From: Fuerstiella sp.
GTDB lineage: Bacteria > Planctomycetota > Planctomycetia > Planctomycetales > Planctomycetaceae
DNA length: 64,000 nt
Direction: 5' to 3'
NCBI GenBank assembly: GCA_029245955.1
Contig: JAQWOH010000076.1
Location: 62,001 to 126,000 of the forward strand
The notes beneath the pieces are model-generated. The model did no database searches, was not told where the DNA came from, and worked only from the letters and a program-made list of their open reading frames with translations. This document shows, piece after piece, positions 9,429 to 19,391 of this stretch. A program made the position numbers and the translations under genes. The first letter of the stretch is position 1; every line of letters begins with the position of its first letter.

Positions 9429-9821
9429 TGCCAATCCCCCCAAAGCAAACTCCGTCACCAACCTGACAGATTTGTCTTCTCTCAGATGCACAGTCAAAGA
9501 CATGGCCCTGTTGACAGCGTGTCAGCAGTCAGTACTTTGATGATGCTCGATCCCCCAGATGCCTGTTTTCGGGGATAAAGTGACGGCAATGGGGCAAACC
9601 CCGTCGTCACTCCACAACCAATTTTACAGGTAGCTCTGCTATATTGATCGGTTTCCTTACATTCCATCTATGCGTAGAAATCACAATTTTTGGCCCATTC
9701 CATCGAATCGAGGCCAATCAGAATAGAACCCGGCCATCCAACGAAACAGAGTCAAGTGGACTGCCACATGGTCTTTGTTGCGTAGAATCACTGTTCCATC
9801 ACCAGACAGTTTGTCCTGTTT
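9429..9821. other. divergent intergenic region
   Basis: About 390 nt between divergently transcribed genes, so both promoters are expected here. I cannot place -35/-10 boxes with confidence. The one clear structure is the hairpin at 9579-9611. Confidence 0.5.
9579..9611. promoter_or_regulatory. imperfect hairpin in divergent intergenic region
   Basis: Arms AGTGACG and CGTCACT pair perfectly, and a second stem GGGG-CAAA-CCCC lies inside, separated by an internal loop. TTTT follows about 11 nt downstream on the plus strand. It lies about 150 nt upstream of the start at 9428. It may be an operator, an mRNA leader structure or an old terminator; the sequence alone does not decide. Confidence 0.35.
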
Positions 9822-10748
9822 ATGAATGCTGTTGCTTTACCTTTGTTGCTGTTCGTCGCCTGGCAAATCGTTCGTCTGAAGCCAATCACCCGCGCAACGA
9901 CTGCGGCCGGCGCACTCTACTGGGCATTTACGGCAGTCGCAGCTTGCCTGGTGACGGCGGTGTGCCACCTGGAGACCGTCGCAGTGACTCCGCGAACCGG
10001 CTCCGTCCTGCAGTACCTGTCAGCAGTTCTGCTGCTGACTCCCCTGGTGCACATCCTTGGCGCGCGACGACCGGGCATCACAGCCTGGCCATGGTTTGTC
10101 GTCCTGCCTCTGATCGCGGTGCTGCAATGGCCGGCCGCGTCAGAACTGCTGGGTAACACTTCTGATGCCGCCATTCGAATCCCCTCGCCAACAGTCGTGG
10201 GCTACCTGCTGGTACTGCTGATGGGAAGTGGCAACTACTTTGGAACGGCGTGTACATCGTCGATGTTGTTAGGTGTATCAGGTGTCACTCTGATTCTACT
10301 CCCGGTGACTGAATGGGTCGCGTTCTCAGAGAAACGGCTCTTTCTGCCCGGTTGTACGATGTTGGCAACGGCTGCGGCCCTTTTGCCTCGACAATTCTTC
10401 CGACAGCATGTTGCGGAGAGAGAGCATGGACAGCTGTGGAGCGACTTCCGAGACCTCTACGGCCTTGTCTGGGCAATGCGAGTGATGGACCGCGTCAATC
10501 AATTTGCAACACGCGAACGCTGGGACGTGCGGCTGACACTCGACGGATTTGAGGCGGCACCAGTCGAATCCGAAAGTGTCGCGGGAACGGACATCGGCAG
10601 ACGGGCCTCAGCGACAGGCTCTCCTGTTGAACCCTCAGTGCGGGCGTGGCAGGTTCTATGCTGGGTACTGCGTCGCTTTGTGGAAACCGACTTCGTTCGG
10701 CGGTACATGCCGGAATCCCCGGACCTGCAGGATGGACCGGTCAACTAA
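9822..10748 (+). CDS. hypothetical integral membrane protein
   Basis: 308 residues. The first two thirds contain about seven hydrophobic segments (for example VALPLLLFVAWQIV, LVTAVCHLETVAV, VVGYLLVLLMGSGNYFG, GVTLILLPVTEWVAF). The last third, from about residue 195, is a soluble charged domain (WSDFRDLYGLVWAMRVMDRV). I recognise no named family. The ATG at 9822 has only a weak site upstream. It is a single gene, divergent from the HEAT-repeat protein and convergent with the chaperone cluster. Confidence 0.7.
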   Translation: MNAVALPLLLFVAWQIVRLKPITRATTAAGALYWAFTAVAACLVTAVCHLETVAVTPRTGSVLQYLSAVLLLTPLVHILGARRPGITAWPWFVVLPLIAVLQWPAASELLGNTSDAAIRIPSPTVVGYLLVLLMGSGNYFGTACTSSMLLGVSGVTLILLPVTEWVAFSEKRLFLPGCTMLATAAALLPRQFFRQHVAEREHGQLWSDFRDLYGLVWAMRVMDRVNQFATRERWDVRLTLDGFEAAPVESESVAGTDIGRRASATGSPVEPSVRAWQVLCWVLRRFVETDFVRRYMPESPDLQDGPVN

Positions 10749-10774
10749 CCGGCGATGATGTAGAGCAATTTAAT

Positions 10775-10794
10775 CATTGTCGTAAACGACAATG
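10775..10794. terminator. perfect hairpin between convergent genes
   Basis: CATTGTCG-TAAA-CGACAATG forms a perfect 8-bp stem with a 4-nt loop. It sits between the membrane protein ending at 10748 and the FmdB-like gene ending at 10900. The tail on the minus-strand transcript is AU-rich (ATTAAATTG) but not a pure U-tract. Confidence 0.5.
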
Positions 10795-10899
10795 GCTGGC
10801 GGCAGTATCGAAACTGCTGTTGAACAGCGTTCTGCGTGCCCACGCGGCACAGTAAAACGCTGCCACAACCAGAAACTCAGACTGCCATCGAAACCCAAC

Positions 10900-11214
10900 T
10901 CAGTCCGACGATTTTGCTGGCTTGCTGGCTGCGTCAGACTTCCCGGAAGACGACGAGTCCTTCGATGCGTTTTCCTTCGATGCGTTTTCCTTCGCCTTCT
11001 TATCGGCTGAAGCACCCTTCTTGTAGGACTCGCTGCGATAATCAGTCTGATAGAACCCGGAGCCCTTGAAGATAATACCGCCGCCGGCGCTGATGATACG
11101 TTCCGCCCGTGACTTTCCGCACCCCGGACACTTTTTTGTCGGCGGAGCCTTGATCGACTGAAAATCTTCCCACTCGTGATCGCAGCCGTTGCAGCGGTAT
11201 TCGTATGTAGGCAT
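10900..11214 (-). CDS. FmdB-family zinc-ribbon protein
   Basis: 104 residues. The N-terminus has the family pattern MPTYEYRCNGCDHEWE followed by CPGCGKSRAERII, giving two CXXC pairs for zinc. From residue 65 the tail is Lys, Ser and Ala rich, including a perfect repeat KENAS-KENAS, and is probably disordered. The start is preceded by agga at a normal distance. FmdB-type proteins are small regulators or accessory proteins of unclear function. It lies 81 nt downstream of grpE in the chaperone cluster, so it may be co-transcribed. Confidence 0.88.
   Translation of the reverse strand: MPTYEYRCNGCDHEWEDFQSIKAPPTKKCPGCGKSRAERIISAGGGIIFKGSGFYQTDYRSESYKKGASADKKAKENASKENASKDSSSSGKSDAASKPAKSSD
10961..10990. 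repeat. 15-bp perfect tandem duplication
   Basis: Two adjacent identical copies of TTCGATGCGTTTTCC within the FmdB-like gene, encoding KENAS twice in its disordered tail. Confidence 0.9.
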
Positions 11215-11295
11215 CCGAGGATTCCTGTTGATGTTTAAGATCGTCCGTTACAGACCACAATCGCGAGACAACTGGCTGCCAGACAGCTCAACACT

Positions 11296-11892
11296 TTACT
11301 TGTCTTCCGCCGCCGGTTCGACCGCTTCCGGCGGGGTACAGGTAACGATCACTTTGGCCGGTCGGATAACGCGATCGTGAATACGGTAGCCAACTTCGAC
11401 AACCTGACACACGGTCATCGGTTCGTATTCGGCCGATGGAATCTGACTCAGAGCTTCGTGCAGATTCGGATCAAAGGCGTCACCATGCGGATTGATCTGT
11501 TCTGCTGAATGCGCCTTCAATGCGTCGTACAACTGTTGAGAAACCATCTTGATACCGTCGACCAGGTTCTGGGTATCGCCAGACTGTTCGACAGCGTCAA
11601 CAGCTCGTTTAAGATTGTCCATACCAGGCAGGATATCGCGAATCAGCGGCAAAGCCTGGTACTTCATTCCGTCCAGGGATTCTTTTTGAGTCCGTCGACG
11701 AAAATTTTCCAGTTCCGCCTGAACTCGCAGTAGGCGATCCCGCAGTTCTTCATTTTCACTTTGCAAACTCTGCACATCGTCGGCGGCTGAGTCCGCGACC
11801 TCCTCCGACGTGGATGAAGATACCGGGTCGACTGCATCACCCGCTTCACCCGGTCTTTTTTCCTGTGGGTCTTTGTTTTCTGGTTCACTCAT
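11296..11892 (-). CDS. grpE: nucleotide exchange factor GrpE
   Basis: 198 residues, the normal size. An acidic disordered N-terminus (residues 1-40) is followed by the long coiled coil (ENEELRDRLLRVQAELENFR) and the head domain with FDPNLHEALSQIPS and VVEVGYRIHDRVIRPAKVIV, the conserved C-terminal signature. GrpE releases ADP from DnaK and works with DnaJ. It follows dnaJ by 53 nt on the same strand; dnaK itself is not in the window. Confidence 0.97.
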   Translation of the reverse strand: MSEPENKDPQEKRPGEAGDAVDPVSSSTSEEVADSAADDVQSLQSENEELRDRLLRVQAELENFRRRTQKESLDGMKYQALPLIRDILPGMDNLKRAVDAVEQSGDTQNLVDGIKMVSQQLYDALKAHSAEQINPHGDAFDPNLHEALSQIPSAEYEPMTVCQVVEVGYRIHDRVIRPAKVIVTCTPPEAVEPAAEDK

Positions 11893-11945
11893 GTCTGACT
11901 CGTGCTTCTGATGAATACTTTCGGCAGCTGGATGCCGCCATTTCG

Positions 11946-13106
11946 TTATTCTTCCGGTTCGTCATCACCCGCAAAGAAGTTCTTTACATGGTCGAAGAAT
12001 GATTTCTGGTGTGGCATAACATCGGCATCTTCCAGATCCGCAAGTTCACGAATCAATTCCTCCTGCCGCTCGTTCAGTCCGCGAGGCACCTCGACCTGAA
12101 TCTCCACCAGCAGGTCTCCGACATGGTGACGTCCATTCGGATCCGGCATACCCTTATGACGCAGCGTGATCGTTTCGCCTGGTTGTGTGCCTGATCTGAT
12201 TTTTAGTGGTTCACGACCTGTAAGAGTTGGCACCTCGATATCAGCGCCAAGAGCCGCCTGCGAATATGAAATTGGCAGCCGGCACAACAGATCCTGACCG
12301 TCTCGTTCAAAGAGCGGGTGATCCTTAACCTTAAAATTGACGTGCAGGTCACCACGAGGTCCGCCCTTTACGCCGGCTTCGCCCTCTCCCCGGATGGGCA
12401 TCTGCATACCAGTGTCCACACCTGCGGGGATGTTGACTTCCAGAGTGGATGACTTCATCTGACGCCCGCTACCGGAGCAGTCATTGCACGGGTTCTTGAC
12501 CGTTTTGCCTTCGCCTCGACATGAGGGGCACGTAGTCTGAACGCGAAAGAATCCCTGGGACTGAATGACCTGTCCGTGACCGTCACACGTCGAACAACTT
12601 ACGGTGTCGCTACCGGGTTTCGCCCCCGAACCTCCGCAGGTGTCACATTCTTCCCTGCGTTTTATTTCCAGCTCGCGTTTACATCCGGAAGCCGCTTCCG
12701 GCAGGTCCAGCATGATTGTGGTTTCCAGAGACGCTCCGCGTTTCGCGCCACTGCGGCCGCCACGACCGCGACCTCCTCCATCGCCAAAACCAAACCCTTC
12801 GAAGATGTCACCAAAAGCACTAAAGATATCGTTAACATCGTGGAAACCAGCTCCGCCACCTCCCCGCCCCGCTGCTCCGGTGACGCCCGCATGACCAAAC
12901 TGATCGTAGCGAGAACGTTTCTTCGGGTCGTTAAGAACGTCGAATGCCTCGGACGCTTCCTTGAACTTCCCAATGGCCTCGTCGTCGCCCTGATTCCGGT
13001 CCGGATGATACTTCAACGCGAGTTTACGGTATGCCTTCTTAATCTCGTCGGCAGACGCAGAACGCGAAACAACGAGCACTTCGTAGTAGCAAGTCTGAGT
13101 TGCCAT
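11946..13106 (-). CDS. dnaJ: chaperone DnaJ
   Basis: 386 residues from an ATG at 13106 with ggaag five bases upstream; the longer upstream reading is not needed. The J domain with the HPD motif (KYHPDRN) lies at residues 5-70. A Gly/Phe-rich linker follows, with a marked glycine-rich stretch. Four zinc repeats are complete (CDTCGGSG, CSTCDGHG, CPSCRGEG, CNDCSGSG). The C-terminal peptide-binding domains are full length. DnaJ delivers unfolded proteins to DnaK and stimulates its ATPase. All family-critical residues are present. It is upstream of grpE and separated from groEL by a terminator, so it probably has its own promoter in the 13107-13408 gap. Confidence 0.97.
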   Translation of the reverse strand: MATQTCYYEVLVVSRSASADEIKKAYRKLALKYHPDRNQGDDEAIGKFKEASEAFDVLNDPKKRSRYDQFGHAGVTGAAGRGGGGAGFHDVNDIFSAFGDIFEGFGFGDGGGRGRGGRSGAKRGASLETTIMLDLPEAASGCKRELEIKRREECDTCGGSGAKPGSDTVSCSTCDGHGQVIQSQGFFRVQTTCPSCRGEGKTVKNPCNDCSGSGRQMKSSTLEVNIPAGVDTGMQMPIRGEGEAGVKGGPRGDLHVNFKVKDHPLFERDGQDLLCRLPISYSQAALGADIEVPTLTGREPLKIRSGTQPGETITLRHKGMPDPNGRHHVGDLLVEIQVEVPRGLNERQEELIRELADLEDADVMPHQKSFFDHVKNFFAGDDEPEE

Positions 13107-13408
13107 TTTCACTTCCGGTCCCTCGTAAGGAGAGCATGTACAGCTTCGGAGAATTCGACTTTGAACGCCACCCGCGCAAACAGCTGACTTTGCTTCGCAG
13201 TCGAAGTGACAACTCAACCGTCGACGACTCGATAATGAACTATGTCAACAAAAACGGGACACCATTGCTGGTGCCCCGAGTCTTTATTACTTCACGAGGC
13301 TGACGGACCTGCTCAAGTCCGTTCCCATGTTCTGAACGACCACCGAAACAACAAAGTGCACTTCGCAACTCACAGCCGGTGCCCTCACACGGCCATCCCG
13401 GCCCAGAA
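13107..13408. other. intergenic gap holding a terminator and probably the dnaJ promoter
   Basis: 302 nt between groEL (ending 13409) and the dnaJ start. It contains the intrinsic terminator at 13250-13277. The remaining about 140 nt must carry the dnaJ promoter if dnaJ is transcribed separately. I see no CIRCE element. Confidence 0.6.
13250..13277 (-). terminator. rho-independent terminator after groEL
   Basis: Read on the minus strand, GGGGCACCA-GCAA-TGGTGTCCC forms a 9-bp stem with one mismatch and is followed by CGTTTTT. It lies 130 nt beyond the groEL stop and 140 nt before the dnaJ start, ending the groEL transcript. Confidence 0.75.
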
Positions 13409-15025
<1,617 letters not shown>

Positions 15026-15180
15026 TTTCAAATGCTCCTTTGGGCGACATGGCCGCCAACAGGGACAAGCTACCAACCGGAACTTTATCAGTTGCTCCGA
15101 ATAGTCGCTTTGAATGTCTTACGGATTTGTGCCAACTGTCTGCGAACAGCCAGCCCCATACTTACACGTGTGTCAGGTAC

Positions 15181-15468
15181 TTACACAACCTTAGCCAGAA
15201 TGTCGCTCTCGCGAAGAATCTTGACTTCTTCATCGTCGACTTCGATGTCAGTTCCACCGTATTTGCCGAACAGAACTTTATCGCCGACTTCAACACTGAT
15301 GGATGCTCGTTCTCCGCTCTCAAGCAGTCGCCCTGGGCCAACGGCCAGCACGGTGCCACGCTGGGGCTTTTCCTTGGCAGCGTCCGGCAGAACGATACCG
15401 CCGGCAGTAGTCTCTTCCGCATCGTCAGCTTTTACCACAACTCGGTCATCGAGAGGATTGATTTTCAT
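15181..15468 (-). CDS. groES: co-chaperonin GroES
   Basis: 95 residues, the normal length. It has the N-terminal PLDDRVVVK, the mobile-loop region EETTAGGIVLPDAAKEKPQ and the C-terminal EVKILRESDILAKVV. It caps the GroEL cavity. The ATG has ggag about 10 nt upstream. It lies between two groEL genes on the same strand (166 nt after one, 155 nt before the other), so one GroES may serve both. Confidence 0.97.
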   Translation of the reverse strand: MKINPLDDRVVVKADDAEETTAGGIVLPDAAKEKPQRGTVLAVGPGRLLESGERASISVEVGDKVLFGKYGGTDIEVDDEEVKILRESDILAKVV

Positions 15469-15634
15469 ATTTCTGTACTCCGTATGAATTCAGATTGTTT
15501 ACGTTGGAACCCTGCCCTGTTCAGGCAAATGCCGCCCATGCGGGCCGCAAAATGTTGTCAAATTTTCAGTAGCGACAGCAACGGCAACTGGACACCAGCG
15601 GGAGCGTCCCGAAGAGTCGCAGACCGCGGTCCGT

Positions 15635-17374
15635 TTACATCATGCCGGGCATACCGCCCATGCCTCCCATACCTGGCATGCCGCCGCCCATACCACCCAT
15701 GCCGGGCATGCCGCCGCCCATACCGGGCATGCCGCCGCCCATGCCACCCATGTCGTGGTCATGATGATGGTCATCGCCGCCAGCTTCTTCTTCAACTGGT
15801 TCTTCGACCACAATGCAATCCGTCGTCAGCAACAAAGAAGCCACGCTGGTGGCATTCTGCAGAGACGTCCGAACCACTTTGGCTGGATCGACAACGCCGA
15901 AGCTGAGCATGTCGCCATACTTATCGTTCAGAGCGTCGTAACCGTAAGTGGCTTTCTTTTCCTTTTTAACTCGGTTTGCCACAACAGCGCCGTCGAGCCC
16001 GGCGTTGGACGCAATCATACGAAGTGGCATCTGCAGCACATTGCTGATCAGCTCAGCACCCAGAGCTTCGTCGCCCTTGAGCTTCAGCCCGTCCAGTGAA
16101 GCTGCACATCGCAACAGAGCGACACCGCCACCAGGAACGATTCCTTCTTCGATAGCGGCTCGGGTTGCCGCCAGAGCGTCATCAACAAGGTCCTTACGTT
16201 CCTTCATTTCGGTTTCGGTGGCGGCTCCAACTTTGATCTGAGCAACACCGCCAGCCAGCTTGGCCAGTCGTTCCTGTAGTTTTTCGCGATCGTATTCGCT
16301 GTCGGTGTTTTCAATTTCGCGGCGAATCTGTTCGGCACGTCCGTTGATGTCGCCCTTCTTGCCGCCACCTTCAACAATGACGGTTTTGTCAGCATCAATT
16401 CGAATCGTTTTGGCTTTACCAAGATCCGACAGCTGAACATTTTCCAGTTTGATGCCAAGGTCCTTGAATAACGCCTTACCACTGGTCAGCACAGCAATAT
16501 CTTCAAGCATTGCCTTGCGTCGATCGCCGTAGCCAGGAGCCTTTACTGCGGCAACATTAACAATGCCTCGCATCTTATTGACCACCAGAGTTGCCAGAGC
16601 TTCGCCTTCGATGTCTTCGGCGATGATCAGAAGAGGCGAACCGTCTTTGGAGATAGCTTCCAGAACGGGTACCAGATCCTTGGCGCTGGATATCTTTTCT
16701 TCGTGAATCAGAATGCGACAGTTTTCCAGCACGCATTCCTGATCGTCTTCATTAGTAATGAAGTGAGGTGACAGGTAACCGCGGTCAAACTGCATCCCTT
16801 CAACCAGGTTGACTTCAGTCGTCACCTGACGGCCTTCTTCAACGGTAATCACACCGTCTTTGCCGACTTTCAGCAGAGCGTCAGCCAGAATTTCGCCGAT
16901 GGCCGAATCGTTGTTGCCGGCAATGCTGGCGACTCGAGCAATCTGATCCTTATCGTTCGCCTTTACAGGCTTGGACATTTTTGCCAGCTGTTCAATGACG
17001 ACGTCAACTGCCTTCTGAGCACCACGCGTCAGCGACATCGCTCCGCTGCCGGCAGCGATATACTTCAAACCGTGTTTGTAGATCGCTTCTGCCAGAATGG
17101 TCGCAGTGGTGGTTCCGTCGCCAGCGACGTCGTTGGTCTTGGATGCGGCCTCCTTCACCAGCTGGACCGCCGCGTTTTCATACGGGTCTTCCAACTCGAT
17201 GTCCTCGGCGACGGTGACACCGTCCTTCGTCACCTTGGGAGCTCCCCAGCCCTTGTCCAGAACTGCATTTCGTCCGCGAGGTCCCAGCGTGCTGGCGACA
17301 GCTCGTGAGAGTTTGGAAACGCCGGAAAGCAGCCCCTTGCGAGCCTCTTCATCGAACGTCAGTAACTTTGCCAC
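15635..17374 (-). CDS. groEL: chaperonin GroEL, paralogue with His-rich and extended Gly-Met tail
   Basis: 579 residues from a GTG at 17374 with a strong gaggag site. The core is a full GroEL (STLGPRGRNAVLDKGWG, DGTTTATILAEA, GGGVALLR). The C-terminus is about 40 residues longer than usual: an acidic patch, then DDHHHDHD, then repeated GGMPGM units ending PGMM. In model GroELs a short GGM tail lies inside the cavity and affects folding. The histidines could bind metal, but this is inference. It is first in the chaperone cluster, and its leader may hold regulatory sites (17493-17526). Confidence 0.96.
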   Translation of the reverse strand: MAKLLTFDEEARKGLLSGVSKLSRAVASTLGPRGRNAVLDKGWGAPKVTKDGVTVAEDIELEDPYENAAVQLVKEAASKTNDVAGDGTTTATILAEAIYKHGLKYIAAGSGAMSLTRGAQKAVDVVIEQLAKMSKPVKANDKDQIARVASIAGNNDSAIGEILADALLKVGKDGVITVEEGRQVTTEVNLVEGMQFDRGYLSPHFITNEDDQECVLENCRILIHEEKISSAKDLVPVLEAISKDGSPLLIIAEDIEGEALATLVVNKMRGIVNVAAVKAPGYGDRRKAMLEDIAVLTSGKALFKDLGIKLENVQLSDLGKAKTIRIDADKTVIVEGGGKKGDINGRAEQIRREIENTDSEYDREKLQERLAKLAGGVAQIKVGAATETEMKERKDLVDDALAATRAAIEEGIVPGGGVALLRCAASLDGLKLKGDEALGAELISNVLQMPLRMIASNAGLDGAVVANRVKKEKKATYGYDALNDKYGDMLSFGVVDPAKVVRTSLQNATSVASLLLTTDCIVVEEPVEEEAGGDDHHHDHDMGGMGGGMPGMGGGMPGMGGMGGGMPGMGGMGGMPGMM

Positions 17375-17492
17375 GGTTTCTCCTCAGTTTATCTACGAAC
17401 CACTGATGCGGATGAGCGCATATTGAGTGTCTATATTGGCAGCAACGTGCCGTGCGTCCCGACATAGCTAACACCATGCCGAAAGGCCTCAC

Positions 17493-17526
17493 TGTAACGT
17501 AAGTCGTTAATCAACAAGGCGTTACA
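17493..17526. promoter_or_regulatory. inverted repeat upstream of groEL, candidate operator
   Basis: TGTAACG and CGTTACA are perfect 7-base inverted arms separated by 20 nt, about 120-150 nt upstream of the groEL GTG. The arms differ from CIRCE (TTAGCACTC-N9-GAGTGCTAA), so an HrcA site is not supported. A regulatory role is inferred from position only. Confidence 0.3.
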
Positions 17527-17560
17527 AAACGACTCGTTTACAGTCCGGGAACGTCGCAAC

Positions 17561-17680
17561 TCACTGAACCGTCTTTTTGGCAGGACGGTATGGTCTTCCG
17601 TCCATCACATTGTCTCCCGGATACGCACCTGACGTAACCGTGGCGTGTCCCTCACCAAACTCCAGGCCTGTAATGGCCAA
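17561..17680 (-). CDS. possible 39-residue small protein upstream of groEL
   Basis: A short frame from a TTG at 17680 has an excellent gaggag site 5 nt upstream and reads through natural-looking sequence (GLEFGEGHATVTSGAYPGDN) to a basic end (YRPAKKTVQ). It has no recognisable family. It could be a true small protein, the 3' remnant of a lost gene or chance. It sits upstream of the groEL leader on the same strand. Confidence 0.3.
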   Translation of the reverse strand: MAITGLEFGEGHATVTSGAYPGDNVMDGRPYRPAKKTVQ

Positions 17681-17871
17681 ATTCGCTCCTCAGCACACCA
17701 GCGAGTGCCGGCTCGAAAGAAAACGACCTACGTGCCTGGTGGTCGGCAGGTTGCTGAGCTTGCTTTGAAACTCGGACTTCGACCTTCTATTCTTGGCAGA
17801 TGGGTTTGGACGGACGCCCGGCTTTGTGCCTGCTGAGGGGATTCGACCGGTTGTTTGAAGAGAAGAATGAT

Positions 17872-19332
17872 ATGATGGCAAACGTTTTTCAGTCTGCGCT
17901 GGCCACGGTCCTCTATCTTGCCGTGGTCGCGCCAACAGCGACACTCGGAGCGCGGCCCAATTTTGTCGTAATCTTCTGCGACAATCTTGGATACGGGGAC
18001 ATTGAACCGTTTGGATCGACGGTCCACCGCACTCCGCATTTGAATCGCATGGCCCGGGAAGGTTGCCGATTCACTCATTTCTGCGTGACCGCCGGTGTGT
18101 GCACACCCTCCCGGTCGTCCATCATGACCGGTTGCTATTCGCAGCGAGTCGGAATGCACGACAATCCTCGCGACGGGCAGGTGCTGCGGCCAGTGTCGCC
18201 ATATGGCCTGAACCCGGACGAAATTACGATTGCCGAAGTTCTGCGAGAAAAAGGATACGCGACCGGGATCTTTGGCAAGTGGCATTTGGGCGATCAGGCG
18301 AAATTCCTGCCGACTCGACAGGGCTTCGACGAATTCTTTGGGATCCCCTACAGCGACGATATGACTCGAGCGGTCGGTCTGCGACTTGGTGAGCGACTGC
18401 AGGGCGAATCGTGGCCGGAGTTGCCACTTATGAAGAACGAACAGGTTATCGACGCTCCCGTTGATCGAGACATGCTGACGAAACGATGCACAGAAGAGGT
18501 CCTGAATTTCATCGAACACGAAAAAGACAAACCTTTCTTCGTGTATTTCCCCCAGCCAATGCCAGGAAGTACGGCAGCGCCGTTTGCCAGTCCTTCATTT
18601 AAAGGGAAAAGCAGGAACGGTCCATGGGGCGATTCGATCGAGGAAATCGACTGGTCCACCGGGGAAATTCTTAACAAGCTGGTCGATCTCGGAATTGCCG
18701 AACAAACTCTGGTGATCTGGTTATCGGACAATGGTGCACCAATGTCCGGAAATGACATGAGCCGTACAACGCGGGGTACCAATCGCCCGCTGTACGGTCG
18801 TGGTTACACGACGTCGGAAGGCGCGTTTCGGTCTCCGACAATCATGTGGTGGCCAGGACATGTCCAACCTGGAACAACGTGCGAAGAACTGGCCACCACC
18901 ATGGATTTGTTGCCCACATTTGCTCAATTTGCGGACGTCCCTTTCGATCATGCGGTCGACGGGCATGATGTGCGTTCACTGATTCTGGGCGAACGGGATG
19001 CACGATCACCCTATGATGCCTTCTATTACTATTATCGTGACCAATTGCAGGCGGTCCGCAGCGGCCCGTGGAAGTTGTTCCTGCCCCTGGATAGTTTCAT
19101 ACGACATCCTCATTTCAAGACTGGCGAAAAAGCAGAACCGCTGCTCTTCAATGTCGTGACGGATATCGCCTGCACAACGAATGTCGCCGCCGAACATCCG
19201 GACGTTGTGCGGAAATTGATGAAGCAGGCGAATACGGCACGCAAAGATCTGGGAGACGCTGAACAACCCGGGGCCGGGCAGAGGCCGGCAGGAAAGATCG
19301 ACGGCCAGCCGAAGGCGCAGGTCCTGAATTGA
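17872..19332 (+). CDS. secreted sulfatase (formylglycine type)
   Basis: 486 residues from the first ATG of a pair at 17872, with a purine-rich site upstream and a signal peptide of about 25 residues. The N-terminal metal-site motif reads CDNLGYGD. The formylglycine signature CTPSRSSIMTG, with the cysteine to be oxidised, is intact. GKWHLG, SDNGA and GPWKLF supply other active-site Lys, His, Asp and Asn residues. Where many sulfatases have a histidine-bearing P-H-x-x-P-H type segment, this one reads PQPMPGSTAAP, so one substrate-contact region is altered. It probably desulfates a glycan in the periplasm. Downstream on the same strand are an epimerase and a DapA-like enzyme. Confidence 0.93.
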   Translation: MMANVFQSALATVLYLAVVAPTATLGARPNFVVIFCDNLGYGDIEPFGSTVHRTPHLNRMAREGCRFTHFCVTAGVCTPSRSSIMTGCYSQRVGMHDNPRDGQVLRPVSPYGLNPDEITIAEVLREKGYATGIFGKWHLGDQAKFLPTRQGFDEFFGIPYSDDMTRAVGLRLGERLQGESWPELPLMKNEQVIDAPVDRDMLTKRCTEEVLNFIEHEKDKPFFVYFPQPMPGSTAAPFASPSFKGKSRNGPWGDSIEEIDWSTGEILNKLVDLGIAEQTLVIWLSDNGAPMSGNDMSRTTRGTNRPLYGRGYTTSEGAFRSPTIMWWPGHVQPGTTCEELATTMDLLPTFAQFADVPFDHAVDGHDVRSLILGERDARSPYDAFYYYYRDQLQAVRSGPWKLFLPLDSFIRHPHFKTGEKAEPLLFNVVTDIACTTNVAAEHPDVVRKLMKQANTARKDLGDAEQPGAGQRPAGKIDGQPKAQVLN

Positions 19333-19391
19333 CATCATTGATCGTGCCGACTTCCTGATGACCTGAGCAAGGCCCCGAACACAGAACAAAC

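Larger units (their letters stand above)
17375..17871. other. divergent intergenic region upstream of groEL and sulfatase
   Basis: About 500 nt. It holds the presumed groEL promoter on the minus strand, an inverted repeat at 17493-17526 and a possible 39-codon frame at 17561-17680. The rest shows no recognisable feature. Confidence 0.5.

Noticed and set aside
15469..17560. CIRCE element for HrcA near groES or groEL
   Set aside because: I looked for TTAGCACTC-N9-GAGTGCTAA in the leader regions of groEL, groES and dnaJ and found no match.
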